DNA of 64,000 bases from Micromonospora sp. LH3U1 (GCF_028475105.1 NZ_CP116936.1:6261501-6325500); one strand, 5' to 3'. Shown: positions 7,867 through 16,974, counted from the first letter of the stretch. The notes: generated by a model not told the origin, from the letters alone. Numbers and translations: made by a program.

Positions 7867-7904
7867 TTGACAGGACCGAAACAGAAGAGACCCGGGCTGG
7901 AAAC
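7867..7904 (+). promoter_or_regulatory. Tandem GlnR-type operator upstream of the nitrate reductase operon
   Basis: The sequence reads TTGAC-n6-GAAAC-n6-GACCC-n6-GAAAC with exact six-base spacers; the two GAAAC pentamers start at 7878 and 7900, 22 bp apart. GlnR, the actinobacterial nitrogen regulator, binds gTnAC-n6-GaAAC repeated at 22 bp. Both b-half-sites are perfect, and the a-half-sites are partial. It ends 25 bases ahead of the ATG, an unusually promoter-proximal place. The first pentamer is part of a TTGACA that could also act as a -35 element. Confidence 0.7.
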
Positions 7905-7928
7905 TGCCCGGCGGCACGCTTTCCCGAC

Positions 7929-10061
7929 ATGACAGACGGTGCACGGCCGGCAACTCGACCGGGACTGACGCCCCGGGAGGTGGCGACGCACTGCCCGTAC
8001 TGCGCGCTCCAGTGCGGCATGGTGCTGCGCGAGGACGACACCGGAGTGTCGGTCCACGCCCGCCAGTTCCCCACCAATCGGGGTGGGCTCTGCCAGAAGG
8101 GCTGGACTGCCGCCGACCTGCTCGACCACCCGGAGCGGCTGACCACCCCGCTGGTGCGCGACCCGGCCAGCGGCGAGCTGCGCCCGGCGAGCTGGGACGC
8201 CGCGCTCGATCGGGTCGTCGCCGGCATCCGCGCCATCCAGGACGACGCCGGCCGGGACGCGGTCGCCGTCTTCGGCGGCGGTGGCCTGACCAACGAGAAG
8301 GCGTACGCGCTGGGCAAGTTCGCCCGGATCGGGCTGCGCACGCGGCACATCGACTACAACGGACGGTTCTGCATGTCCTCGGCGGCAGCGGCCGGGATGC
8401 GCGCCTTCGGCATCGACCGAGGGCTGCCGTTTCCGCTCGCTGACCTGGGCCGGGCCGACACCCTGCTGCTGGTCGGCGCGAACCCGGCGGAGACCATGCC
8501 GCCGCTGGTGCGCTGGCTCACCGAGCAGCGCCGCAACGGCGGCCGGCTGATCGTCGTCGACCCCCGGGTCACCGCCACCGCCCGCCAGGCCGACCTGCAC
8601 CTGCAACCGCTGCCCGGCACCGACCTCGCGGTGGCAAACGCCCTGCTGCACATCGCACTCACCGAGGGCTGGGTCGACCGGGCGTACGTCGCCGAACGCA
8701 CCGCCGGATTCGAGTCGGTCCGCCGCAGTGTCGCCGCCTGGTGGCCGGCCCGTGCGGAACAGCTCTCCGGGGTGCCGGTGGCCGACCTGGAGGCGACCGC
8801 CCGCGCACTGGGCACCGGCGGTCGGGTGATCATCCTTACCGCGCGCGGTGCCGAGCAGCATGCCAAGGGCGTGGACACGGTCACCGCGTACGTCAATCTC
8901 GCCCTTGCCCTCGGCCTGCCGGGCCGCGACGGATCGGGGTACGGCTGCCTCACCGGCCAGGGCAACGGTCAGGGCGGGCGGGAGCACGGGCAGAAGGCCG
9001 ACCAACTCCCCGGCTACCGGCGGATCGACGACCCGGCGGCCCGGGAGCACGTGGCGGGGGTCTGGGGGGTGCCGGCCGACGAGCTGCCCGGTCCGGGCGT
9101 GCCGGCCTATCAACTGCTCGACTCGCTCGGCACTCCGGGCGGCCCCCGGGCGTTGCTGGTGTTCGGTTCCAATCCGGTGGTCTCCGCGCCCCGGGCGACC
9201 CGGATCGAGCGCCGGTTACGCGACCTCGACCTCCTTGTCGTCGCCGACCTGCTGCTCTCCGAGACGGCTGCGCTGGCGGACGTGGTGCTGCCCACCGCCC
9301 AGTGGGCCGAGGAGGACGGCACCATGACCAACCTGGAGGGCCGGGTGCTGCGGCGACGCGCGCTACGCCCGCCCCCGCCGGGCGTCCGGACCGACCTGGC
9401 CATCATCTCCGCCCTGGCGGCGAGACTGGCCCCCGACGAGGCCGCGGCCACCGAGGCCGCAGCTCGGTTCCCGGCCGACCCGGCGGCCGTCTTCGCCGAA
9501 CTGCGCCGCGCCTCTGCCGGCGGGGCCGCCGACTACGCCGGCATCAGCTGGGACCGGATCGACGCCACCGACGGCGTCTACTGGCCCTGCCCGACCGAGG
9601 ACGGGCCGGACACGCCACGGCTCTTCGCCGAGGAGTTCGCCACCCCGGACGGCCGGGCCCGGTTCCACCCCGTCGACCATCGGCCGGCCGCCGAGGAGGT
9701 CTGCGCCGCGTACCCGTTGCACTTCACCACCGGCCGGGTGCTGGCGCAGTACCAGTCCGGCACCCAGACCCGCCGGGTGGCCGCGCTGCGGCGCGCCGCA
9801 CCCGAGGCATTCGTCGAGTTGCACCCCGACCTGGCCACCCGGCTGGGCATCGACGACGGCGACCCGGTGCGGGTCACCTCGCGCCGAGGTGAGTTCCGCG
9901 CGCCGGCCCGTCTCAGCGCCCGGATCCGACCCGACACCGTCTTCGCCCCGTTCCACTACGCGGGGGCGGAACGCGCCAACTCGGTGACCAACGACGCGGT
10001 GGACCCGATCTCCGGGATGCCCGAGTTCAAGATCTGCGCGGTTCGGGTGGAGAAGGCATGA
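7929..10061 (+). CDS. nasC: Assimilatory nitrate reductase, molybdopterin/[4Fe-4S] catalytic subunit
   Basis: This 710-residue enzyme reduces nitrate to nitrite in the cytoplasm. Cysteines 22, 25, 29 and 55 (HCPYCALQCG and GGLCQKG) ligate an N-terminal [4Fe-4S] cluster. The molybdopterin-binding parts include YNGRFCMSSAAAAG, LLLVGANPAETMPP, QNGQGGREHGQKAD-like residues (GQGNGQGGREHGQKAD) and the C-terminal MopB_CT segment with HYAGAERANSVTNDAVDP. There is no Tat signal, which fits the assimilatory (Nas) rather than the periplasmic (Nap) type. Electrons should come from the next gene, whose ATG overlaps this stop (ATGA). The ATG lies 25 bases after a GlnR-type site. The enzyme is called nasA in some organisms. 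Confidence 0.93.
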   Translation: MTDGARPATRPGLTPREVATHCPYCALQCGMVLREDDTGVSVHARQFPTNRGGLCQKGWTAADLLDHPERLTTPLVRDPASGELRPASWDAALDRVVAGIRAIQDDAGRDAVAVFGGGGLTNEKAYALGKFARIGLRTRHIDYNGRFCMSSAAAAGMRAFGIDRGLPFPLADLGRADTLLLVGANPAETMPPLVRWLTEQRRNGGRLIVVDPRVTATARQADLHLQPLPGTDLAVANALLHIALTEGWVDRAYVAERTAGFESVRRSVAAWWPARAEQLSGVPVADLEATARALGTGGRVIILTARGAEQHAKGVDTVTAYVNLALALGLPGRDGSGYGCLTGQGNGQGGREHGQKADQLPGYRRIDDPAAREHVAGVWGVPADELPGPGVPAYQLLDSLGTPGGPRALLVFGSNPVVSAPRATRIERRLRDLDLLVVADLLLSETAALADVVLPTAQWAEEDGTMTNLEGRVLRRRALRPPPPGVRTDLAIISALAARLAPDEAAATEAAARFPADPAAVFAELRRASAGGAADYAGISWDRIDATDGVYWPCPTEDGPDTPRLFAEEFATPDGRARFHPVDHRPAAEEVCAAYPLHFTTGRVLAQYQSGTQTRRVAALRRAAPEAFVELHPDLATRLGIDDGDPVRVTSRRGEFRAPARLSARIRPDTVFAPFHYAGAERANSVTNDAVDPISGMPEFKICAVRVEKA

Positions 10062-11497
10062 CCGCCCGGGTGGTCATCATCGGCAACGGGATGGCGGGTG
10101 CCCGCCTCGCCGGTGAGCTGCACGCCCGGGAGGGCGACCGGAAGGTCACCGTGCTCGGGGCCGAGCCGCACCGCGCGTACAACCGGATCCTGCTCTCCAC
10201 CCTGCTGGCCGGCCGGATCGACGAGCCGGACGTGGAGCTGACCGAGGCCGCCGGGCACGGCATCGACCTGCGCACCGGCGTACCGGTGAGCGCGGTCGAC
10301 CGGTCCGCCCGGGAGGTCCGCACCGACGACGGCGAACGAATCTCCTACGACCACCTGGTGCTGGCCACCGGCGCCCGAGCGGTGGTGCCGCCACTGCCCG
10401 GCCTCGACCCGACCGAGCTGCCAGAGCGGGTGGTCCCCTTCCGGACCCTGGACGACTGCCGACGGATCCTCGCCGTGGCGGACGGGGCACGCAGCGCGTT
10501 GGTGCTGGGCGGCGGGCTGCTCGGGCTGGAGGCCGCCCGAGGATTGGCCACCCGGGGTCTGGTCACCACCGTGGTGCACCCTCGGGAGCACCTGATGGAA
10601 CGGCAGCTCGACCCGGCGGCCGGCGCGGTGCTCGCCGGTACGCTCGCCGGTCTCGGCGTGACCATTCAGCTGGCGGTGCCGGCGACCGGCGTGACCGCCG
10701 ACGCCACCGGCGTTCGCCTCGAACTGGCCAACGGCCGCACGCTGCGCGCCGACCTGCTGGTGCTCTCCTGCGGCGTACGCCCGGACACCGCCCTCGCGCA
10801 GGCCGCCGGGCTGACCGTCCGGCGCGGCGTGGTGGTGGACGACCGGCTCCGCACCAACGACCGGTCCATCTCGGCGATCGGCGATTGCGCCGAGCACGAC
10901 GGTGTGCTCACCGGGCTGGTCGCACCCGCCTGGGCGCAGGCCCGGGTGCTCGCCGACGTGCTGACCGGGACGGAACCCCTGGCCCGGTACCGGCCCCGGC
11001 CGGTGGTGACCCGACTCAAGGCCGCCGGAATCGACCTGGCCTCGATGGGCGACGCGGTCAGTGGCGGGCCCGGCGAGGAGCTGACCTTCACCGACCCGGC
11101 CCGAGGCACGTACGCCCGATTGCGGATCCGGGACGAGCGGCTGATCGGCGCGATCCTGCTCGGCGACAACCCTGCTGTCGGCACGGTGATCCAGCTCTTC
11201 GACCGTGGTCACCCGGTGCCGACCGACCGGCGGGCGCTGCTGCTGGGCCGGGCACTCGGCGCGGTCGGCGCTGCTCCGGCCGCGTCACCGGCACTGATGC
11301 CGGACGCGGCCACGGTCTGCCAGTGCAACACGGTGAGCAAGGGCGCGCTGGTCCGCAGTTGGCGCTCCGGGGCCCGGACGGTCGACGCGGTGGTGGCGGC
11401 GACCCGGGCCGGCACCGGATGCGGCGGATGCCGGGACGCGGTGAGCGGCATCGTCGACTGGCTGAGCCAGGCGGAATCGGTGGAGGTGACGCGATGA
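10058..11497 (+). CDS. FAD/NAD(P)H oxidoreductase with BFD [2Fe-2S] domain, nitrate reductase electron-transfer subunit
   Basis: The 479 residues start with a dinucleotide-binding motif (VVIIGNGMAGARLAGEL), contain a second one for NAD(P)H (SALVLGGGLLGLEAARGL) and the FAD-contacting ISAIGDCAEH. They end in a BFD-like [2Fe-2S] domain with C421, C423, C455 and C458 (VCQCNTV and GCGGC). This matches NasB-type subunits that pass NAD(P)H electrons to the nitrate reductase. It overlaps the reductase stop and the nirB start by four bases each, which implies coupled translation. It also resembles the N-terminal half of the next gene, nirB, suggesting an old duplication. Confidence 0.88.
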   Translation: MTARVVIIGNGMAGARLAGELHAREGDRKVTVLGAEPHRAYNRILLSTLLAGRIDEPDVELTEAAGHGIDLRTGVPVSAVDRSAREVRTDDGERISYDHLVLATGARAVVPPLPGLDPTELPERVVPFRTLDDCRRILAVADGARSALVLGGGLLGLEAARGLATRGLVTTVVHPREHLMERQLDPAAGAVLAGTLAGLGVTIQLAVPATGVTADATGVRLELANGRTLRADLLVLSCGVRPDTALAQAAGLTVRRGVVVDDRLRTNDRSISAIGDCAEHDGVLTGLVAPAWAQARVLADVLTGTEPLARYRPRPVVTRLKAAGIDLASMGDAVSGGPGEELTFTDPARGTYARLRIRDERLIGAILLGDNPAVGTVIQLFDRGHPVPTDRRALLLGRALGAVGAAPAASPALMPDAATVCQCNTVSKGALVRSWRSGARTVDAVVAATRAGTGCGGCRDAVSGIVDWLSQAESVEVTR

Positions 11498-14031
11498 ACG
11501 GCGGCGATCTGATCGTCATCGGCAACGGCATGGTCGGGCAGCGCTTCGTCGATGCGCTGCGCGCCCGTGACCCACAGGGCAGCTGGCGGGTGACCGTGCT
11601 GGCCGAGGAGGGACGTCCGGCGTACGACCGGGTGCGGCTCTCGGCGTACTTCGACGGGGTGAGTGAGAGCGAGCTCAACCTGCACACACCGTACGACGGG
11701 GTGCGGCTGCGTCTCGGCGAGCCAGCCACCGCCATCGACCGGGCCCGGCAGGTGGTGACCACCGCCGTGGGCGAATATCGCTACGACATGCTGGTGCTGG
11801 CCACCGGGTCGTACGCGTTCGTGCCGCCGGTGCCCGGCGTGGAGCTGCCGGGGGTCTTCGTCTACCGGACCCTGGACGACCTGACGGCGATTCGTGCTTA
11901 CGCGCAGGGCCGAACGGTCGGCGCGGTGATCGGCGGCGGGCTGCTCGGTCTGGAGGCGGCGAACGCCCTGCGGCTGCTCGGCCTGAGCACCGACGTGGTC
12001 GAGTTCGCACCCCGGTTGATGCCGGTGCAGGTGGACCAGGCCGGCGGTGCGATGCTCCGCCGCTACGTCGACGAGTTGGGCGTACGGACCCATCTCGGGG
12101 TGGCGACCACGGCGATCCGATCCGGCCCGGACGGCGGTGTGGCAGCCCTGGAACTCTCCGACGGTGGTGCCATCGACGCCGATCTGGTGGTGGTCGCCGC
12201 GGGCATCCGGCCCCGGGACCAGTTGGCCCGGGACGCCGGTCTGCCCCTGGGTCCGCGGGGCGGGGTGCTGGTCGACGCGACCTGCCGCAGCGCCGACGAA
12301 CGGATCTGGGCGGTCGGTGAGTGCGCGGCGGTCGACGGCACCTGCCACGGTCTTGTCGCCCCCGGGTACGCGACGGCCGAGGTGGTGGCCGACCGGCTGG
12401 TCGGCGGGGCGGCGACCTTCCCGGGTGCGGACACCGCCACCAAGCTCAAACTGCTCGGCGTCGACGTGGCCTCGTTCGGCGACGCCCACGGCGCGACACC
12501 GGGCTGCCTGGACGTCACGTTCACCGACCCGGCCACCCGGGTCTACGCGAAGCTGGTCCTCTCCGACGACGCGCACACCCTGCTCGGCGGGGTGCTGGTC
12601 GGTGACGCCAGCGCGTACCCGACGCTGCGGGCCAGCGTGGGCGGTCCGCTGCCGGCTGCGCCACTGGCGCTGCTCGCACCGGACGGCGGCGGGGCGGACG
12701 CCGGGGCGCTGCCCGCCGCCGCCCAGGTCTGCTCCTGCAACGCGGTGACCCGTGGCGACGTGGACGCCGCAATCGCCGAGGGCTGCACCGACGTGCCGGC
12801 GTTGAAGGCGTGCACCCGGGCCGGCACGAGCTGCGGTTCCTGCGTGCCGACGCTGAAGCAGCTCCTGGACGCGGCCGGGGTGGCGCAGTCCAGCGCGCTC
12901 TGCGAGCACTTCGACGTCAGCCGGCGGGAGCTGTTCGAGATCGTCCGCGTACGCGGTATCCGCACCTTCTCCCGGCTGGTCGCCGAGCACGGTCGGGGGC
13001 GCGGCTGCGACATCTGCAAGCCGGTGGTGGCGTCGATCCTCGCCTCGCTGGGCAGCGGGCACGTGCTCGACGGTGAGCAGGCGTCATTGCAGGACACCAA
13101 CGACCACTTCCTGGCCAACCTGCAACGCGACGGCAGCTACTCGGTGGTGCCTCGGATTCCGGGCGGGGAGATCACCCCGGAGAAGCTGATCGTGATCGGC
13201 GAGGTCGCTCGGGACTTCCAGCTCTACACCAAGATCACCGGCGGGCAGCGAATCGACCTGTTCGGGGCGCGGGTGGAGCAGCTGCCGCAGATCTGGCGGC
13301 GGCTGGTGGACGCCGGCTTCGAGTCGGGCCACGCGTACGGCAAGGCACTGCGGACGGTGAAGTCGTGCGTGGGCGAGACCTGGTGCCGGTACGGGGTACA
13401 GGACTCGGTGGGGCTGGCCATCGCGCTGGAGCTGCGCTACCGAGGGCTGCGCGCCCCACACAAAATCAAGTCAGCGGTCTCCGGCTGCGCCCGCGAGTGC
13501 GCAGAGGCGCGCAGCAAGGACTTCGGCATCATCGCCACCGAGACCGGCTGGAATCTCTACGTCGGCGGCAACGGCGGCTTCCGGCCCCGGCACGCCGACC
13601 TGTTCGCCACCGACCTGTCCACGGAAGCGCTGATCTCCCTGATCGACAGGTTCCTGATCTATTACATCCGCACCGCCGACCGGCTGCAACGCACGGCCGG
13701 CTGGATCGAGGCGATGGACGGCGGCCTGGACCATCTGCGCTCGGTGATCGTGGACGACTCGCTCGGGCTCTGCGCCGAACTGGACGCGGCGATGGCCCAG
13801 CACGTGGCGTCGTACTCCGACGAGTGGCGCGACGTCCTGGAAGACCCGGAACGGCTGCGCCGCTACACCTCCTTCGTCAACGCTCCCGACGTGCCGGACC
13901 CGTCGATCACCTTCGCTCGGGAGCGCGGCCAGCCGGTACCGATACGCGACCACCCCCCGGCCGGACCTGCGGCGACCGACGGTCACCGTCGGCAACCGGT
14001 CACCCTGGGCCTACCGGAGGTACGGCGATGA
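11494..14031 (+). CDS. nirB: Assimilatory nitrite reductase [NAD(P)H] large subunit
   Basis: This 845-residue siroheme enzyme reduces nitrite to ammonium. In order: FAD and NAD(P)H domains (LIVIGNGMVGQRFVDAL; VGAVIGGGLLGLEAANAL), a BFD [2Fe-2S] domain with C413, C415, C447 and C450, then the siroheme/[4Fe-4S] half with C625, C631, C665 and C669 (SCVGETWC and GCARECAEA). All expected ligands are present. The ATG at 11494 overlaps the upstream stop; an open frame extending about 600 bases further upstream is antisense-like shadow. Its stop overlaps the nirD start. Siroheme synthesis genes are not in the window. Confidence 0.96.
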   Translation: MNGGDLIVIGNGMVGQRFVDALRARDPQGSWRVTVLAEEGRPAYDRVRLSAYFDGVSESELNLHTPYDGVRLRLGEPATAIDRARQVVTTAVGEYRYDMLVLATGSYAFVPPVPGVELPGVFVYRTLDDLTAIRAYAQGRTVGAVIGGGLLGLEAANALRLLGLSTDVVEFAPRLMPVQVDQAGGAMLRRYVDELGVRTHLGVATTAIRSGPDGGVAALELSDGGAIDADLVVVAAGIRPRDQLARDAGLPLGPRGGVLVDATCRSADERIWAVGECAAVDGTCHGLVAPGYATAEVVADRLVGGAATFPGADTATKLKLLGVDVASFGDAHGATPGCLDVTFTDPATRVYAKLVLSDDAHTLLGGVLVGDASAYPTLRASVGGPLPAAPLALLAPDGGGADAGALPAAAQVCSCNAVTRGDVDAAIAEGCTDVPALKACTRAGTSCGSCVPTLKQLLDAAGVAQSSALCEHFDVSRRELFEIVRVRGIRTFSRLVAEHGRGRGCDICKPVVASILASLGSGHVLDGEQASLQDTNDHFLANLQRDGSYSVVPRIPGGEITPEKLIVIGEVARDFQLYTKITGGQRIDLFGARVEQLPQIWRRLVDAGFESGHAYGKALRTVKSCVGETWCRYGVQDSVGLAIALELRYRGLRAPHKIKSAVSGCARECAEARSKDFGIIATETGWNLYVGGNGGFRPRHADLFATDLSTEALISLIDRFLIYYIRTADRLQRTAGWIEAMDGGLDHLRSVIVDDSLGLCAELDAAMAQHVASYSDEWRDVLEDPERLRRYTSFVNAPDVPDPSITFARERGQPVPIRDHPPAGPAATDGHRRQPVTLGLPEVRR

Positions 14032-14375
14032 TCCCGACCACCACGCTGAGCTGGACCGCCGTGTGCCCCCTGGACCGGCTGGAACCGGACCGGGGAGTCG
14101 CCGCCCTGGTCGACGGAGCGCAGGTCGCTCTCTTCCGGACAGCGGACGAGCTGTTCGCCATCGACAACCGCGATCCGGTCTCCGGGGCGTACGTGCTGTC
14201 CCGGGGCATCGTCGGCAGCCGTGGCGGAGTGCCGACGGTCGCCTCGCCGCTGCACAAGCAGGTGTACGACCTCCGCAGCGGGCACTGCCTCGACGTGCCC
14301 GGGGTGGCCGTGGCACGGCACGACGCGCGTTGCCGCGACGGGCTGGTCGAGGTGCGGCTGCGGCAGGAGGGTTGA
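14028..14375 (+). CDS. nirD: Nitrite reductase small subunit
   Basis: This 115-residue Rieske-fold protein partners NirB. It has the family landmarks ALVDGAQVALFR and SPLHKQVYDLRSGHCLD and, as is typical for NirD, lacks the Cys/His ligands of true Rieske proteins, so it should hold no cluster. The ATG overlaps the nirB stop by four bases, and its own TGA overlaps the next start (TGATG). Confidence 0.92.
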   Translation: MIPTTTLSWTAVCPLDRLEPDRGVAALVDGAQVALFRTADELFAIDNRDPVSGAYVLSRGIVGSRGGVPTVASPLHKQVYDLRSGHCLDVPGVAVARHDARCRDGLVEVRLRQEG

Positions 14376-15463
14376 TGCGGGAAGAACTGGCGGGATTCAC
14401 CATCGGGGTGACCGCCGACCGGCGGCGCGACGAGTTGGCCGCGCTGCTCGAACGGCGGGGCGCCCGGGTGGTGCTCGCTCCGGCGTTGCGGATCGTGCCG
14501 CTCTCCGACGACACCGAGCTGCGCGAGGCGACCCGCGCCTGCCTCGACCAGCCGCCGGACATCCTGATGGCCAACACCGGCATCGGGATGCGCGGGTGGC
14601 TGGAGGCGGCCGAGGGCTGGGGGCTGGCCGAGCCGCTGCGCTCGGTGCTGGCCAGCTCGTACGTGGTGGCGCGTGGCCCGAAGGCGCGCGGCGCGATCCG
14701 TGCGGCCGGGTTGCACGACCAGTGGTCGCCGGCCTCGGAGAGTTGCGACGAGGTGGTCGACCACCTGCGCCGGCGCGGCGTGGCCGGTCAGGTGATCGCC
14801 ATGCAGCTGCATGGTGAGCGGCAGCCCGAGTGCACGCTCGCGCTGGAGGCGGCCGGAGCCACGGTGATCGAGGTGCCGGTCTACCGCTGGGCTCCGCCGA
14901 CCGACCCGGCACCGCTGCACCGGCTGATCGACCTGATCGCCGGCCGGCTGGTGGACGCGGTGACCTTCACCTCGGCGCCAGCGGCCGAGGCACTGTTGCG
15001 GGCAGCCGGGGACCGTACCGACGCGGTGGTGTCCGCGTTCCGCAGCGACGTACTGGCCAGCTGCGTCGGCGCGGTGACGGCCGAGCCGCTGCTGCGGCAC
15101 GGTGTGCCGGTGAGCGCGCCGGGTCGGGCACGGTTGGGCGCGCTGGTGCGAACCATCGTCGACGAGCTGCCCCGCAGGACCCTGACGTTCAAGGCCGGCG
15201 GCCACCTGCTCACGCTGCGCGGGCACGCCGCAGTGATCGACGGCGAGTTGCGGCCACTCGCCCCAGCCCCGATGGCGGTGTTGCGGGCACTGGCCCAGTC
15301 CCCCGGCCGGGTGCTGTCCCGCACGGCGCTGCTGCGGACGCTGCCCCGGGGCGCGGACGAGCACGCGGTGGAGATGGCCGTCGCCCGCCTACGCGCCGGC
15401 CTGCGCGCGCCTCGCGTGGTGCAGACCGTGGTGAAGCGCGGCTACCGACTCCGGGTCGACTGA
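14375..15463 (+). CDS. nnaR: NnaR-type regulator: HemD-like domain fused to winged helix
   Basis: This 362-residue protein has two parts. Residues 1 to about 265 form a uroporphyrinogen-III synthase (HemD) fold, with GFTIGVTADRRRDELAALLE and the SAPAAEALL region. Residues 270-362 form an OmpR/PhoB-type winged helix (LRPLAPAPMAVLRALAQSPG, HAVEMAVARLRAGL, VVKRGYRLRVD). The same architecture is known in Streptomyces and mycobacterial NnaR, which activates narK, nirBD and nas genes. It is the last gene of the nitrate operon, ATG overlapping the nirD stop, with ggagg upstream. Whether the HemD part still makes or senses tetrapyrrole is unknown; sensing siroheme precursor supply is an attractive guess. 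Confidence 0.88.
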   Translation: MREELAGFTIGVTADRRRDELAALLERRGARVVLAPALRIVPLSDDTELREATRACLDQPPDILMANTGIGMRGWLEAAEGWGLAEPLRSVLASSYVVARGPKARGAIRAAGLHDQWSPASESCDEVVDHLRRRGVAGQVIAMQLHGERQPECTLALEAAGATVIEVPVYRWAPPTDPAPLHRLIDLIAGRLVDAVTFTSAPAAEALLRAAGDRTDAVVSAFRSDVLASCVGAVTAEPLLRHGVPVSAPGRARLGALVRTIVDELPRRTLTFKAGGHLLTLRGHAAVIDGELRPLAPAPMAVLRALAQSPGRVLSRTALLRTLPRGADEHAVEMAVARLRAGLRAPRVVQTVVKRGYRLRVD

Positions 15464-15464
15464 C

Positions 15465-15500
15465 GCGTCACGGCCGGCACACGTCGGCCGGCCGTGACGC
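15465..15500. terminator. Terminator between convergent nnaR and cvnD
   Basis: A perfect 14-bp stem (gcgtcacggccggc) with an 8-base loop lies 1 base after the nnaR stop and 6 bases from the cvnD stop. It is well placed to act as a bidirectional terminator; there is no T-tract. Confidence 0.75.
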
Positions 15501-15506
15501 GACTGT

Positions 15507-16115
15507 TCAGCCGACCGGCGTGGGGAAGCCCCGCCCGTGCTCGGACTGGAGCCGGAGCATGGCGTGCTCGACCACCGTCACCAGCACCTGCTTGACCGAG
15601 TCCCGGTGTCGGGCGTCGGTCATCACCAACGGCACCTGCGGCGAGATGGCCAGCGCCTCGCGGACCTCATCCAGCTCGTACTGGGGAGCGCCGTCGAAAC
15701 GGTTCAGCGCCACCACGTACGGCAGGTTGCGGTTCTCGAAGTAGTCCAGCGGGGCGAAGGCATCGGTGATCCGGCGGGTGTCCACCAGCACAGCGGCACC
15801 CACCGCACCTCGGATGATCTCGTCCCACATGAACCAGAACCGAGTCTGACCGGGTGTACCGAAGAGGTACAGGATCAGGTCCTCGGCCATGGTGATCCGG
15901 CCGAAGTCCATGGCGACCGTGGTGGTCTCCTTGCCCGGCACCTTGGACGGGTCGTCGATGCCGACACCGGCCGCGGTCATCAATGCCTCGGTGGTCAGCG
16001 GTGTGATCTCGGAGATCGCCCCGACCAGTGTTGTCTTACCGACGCCGAAGCCGCCCGCGACAACGATCTTCGCGGAGACGATTCCCCGGCCCGGCCGCCC
16101 CCCCAGCGGGGTCAT
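15507..16115 (-). CDS. cvnD: Conservon GTPase (CvnD type)
   Basis: This 202-residue small GTP-binding protein has the P-loop GGFGVGKTT (about 21-29), switch II-like GTPGQTRFW and NRFDG in the place of NKxD. It is the last gene of a conservon, the actinobacterial four-gene unit in which a sensor kinase-like protein, a roadblock protein, a DUF742 protein and this GTPase are thought to form a membrane complex resembling eukaryotic GPCR-G protein systems. The ATG overlaps the DUF742 stop (ATGA). Known conservons affect development and secondary metabolism; the role of this one is unknown. Confidence 0.9.
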   Translation of the reverse strand: MTPLGGRPGRGIVSAKIVVAGGFGVGKTTLVGAISEITPLTTEALMTAAGVGIDDPSKVPGKETTTVAMDFGRITMAEDLILYLFGTPGQTRFWFMWDEIIRGAVGAAVLVDTRRITDAFAPLDYFENRNLPYVVALNRFDGAPQYELDEVREALAISPQVPLVMTDARHRDSVKQVLVTVVEHAMLRLQSEHGRGFPTPVG

Positions 16116-16477
16116 AGCCTGCGAAGTCCACTTAGCACCCTTCCAAGCAGTTCCATCCGCTCCTCGAACCCCTCGGCGGGAGCAGCAGTGTGTAACGTCA
16201 GCAGGCTCTCGGCCACCATGTCGGCGACCAACACCCGGGCGACGCCCAGAGGCATCCGGGTGTACGCGGCGATTTCCGCCAGCGACTGTGCTCGGCCTTC
16301 ACAGACCGTTGCAATGCGGTGCTTGTCATGCCCGGCGAAGCGGGACTCGGCGACCTGGGTGGGAGACGCGGTGAGGACGGCCTCGAGGGCGATGTCCTGC
16401 CGCGGCTCCGTTCGACCACGGGTGACCGCGTACGGACGCACCAGCGCGCCGCGTGGGTCAGCGCGTCGTTGGTCCAT
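16112..16477 (-). CDS. cvnC: Conservon DUF742 protein (CvnC type)
   Basis: This 121-residue protein has the DUF742 layout: ALVRPYAVTRGRT near the N-terminus, then a winged-helix-like segment SLAEIAAYTRMPLGVARVLVADM and the end GRVLSGLRRL. The helix-turn-helix-like part may be used for protein contacts rather than DNA. The start ATG at 16477 has gaggagg upstream. It is translationally coupled to cvnD and follows cvnB by about 90 bases. Confidence 0.9.
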   Translation of the reverse strand: MDQRRADPRGALVRPYAVTRGRTEPRQDIALEAVLTASPTQVAESRFAGHDKHRIATVCEGRAQSLAEIAAYTRMPLGVARVLVADMVAESLLTLHTAAPAEGFEERMELLGRVLSGLRRL

Positions 16478-16566
16478 TCCCGATCACCTCCTCGTCCCCT
16501 GCGGAGCCGGTCTGCGCCGCCTCCTGCCCCTGCTTCGACGCGCGATCCGAGCGCCGCCTTCCGGTG

Positions 16567-16974
16567 CTAGGAGCGCACCGCGTCGCGCGGTAGCGGCACC
16601 AGCGCGGCGCCCACCCGCTCTACCAGCAGTGCCATCTCATAGCCCACCTGGCCCACGTCGCAGCTGCGCGCGGCAAGTACGGCCATCGACGAGCCGTCGC
16701 TGATCGACATCAGGAAGAGATACCCGCTGTCCATCTCGATGACTGTCTGCAACACCCCGCCCGCGCTGAACATTCGGGCTGCGCCCTCGGTCAGGCTCAC
16801 CACGCCGGACGTGATCGCAGCGAGCTGGTCCGCCCGGTCCCCCGGCAGATCCCGGGAGGACGCGAGCAGCAGCCCGTCGGCGGACACCGCCACCACGTGG
16901 GCGATGCCCGCCACGCTGTCGGCGAAGTTGGTGAGCAGCCAACCCATGTCCTGCATGGCAGCTGGCCTGTTCAT
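16567..16974 (-). CDS. cvnB: Conservon roadblock/LC7 protein (CvnB type)
   Basis: This 135-residue protein of the roadblock/LC7 (MglB-like) fold begins MNRPAAMQDMGWLLTNFADSVAGIAHVVAVSADGLLLASS. Such proteins bind and modulate small GTPases, here presumably CvnD. The start was chosen for aaggagag upstream and because its ATG overlaps the TGA of the kinase gene read in the frame restored after 17285-17289. An internal Met 18 bases later is possible. Confidence 0.9.
   Translation of the reverse strand: MNRPAAMQDMGWLLTNFADSVAGIAHVVAVSADGLLLASSRDLPGDRADQLAAITSGVVSLTEGAARMFSAGGVLQTVIEMDSGYLFLMSISDGSSMAVLAARSCDVGQVGYEMALLVERVGAALVPLPRDAVRS

Noticed and set aside
7513..7953. Minus-strand 146-residue frame upstream of the nitrate reductase gene
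   Set aside because: Crosses the palindrome, the GlnR site and the start of the reductase gene; Arg/Pro-rich without motif or ribosome site.
11497..13062. Minus-strand frame of more than 600 residues antisense to nirB
   Set aside because: Mirror of nirB; His/Gln/Arg-rich translation without any domain, whereas nirB has all siroheme and cluster ligands.
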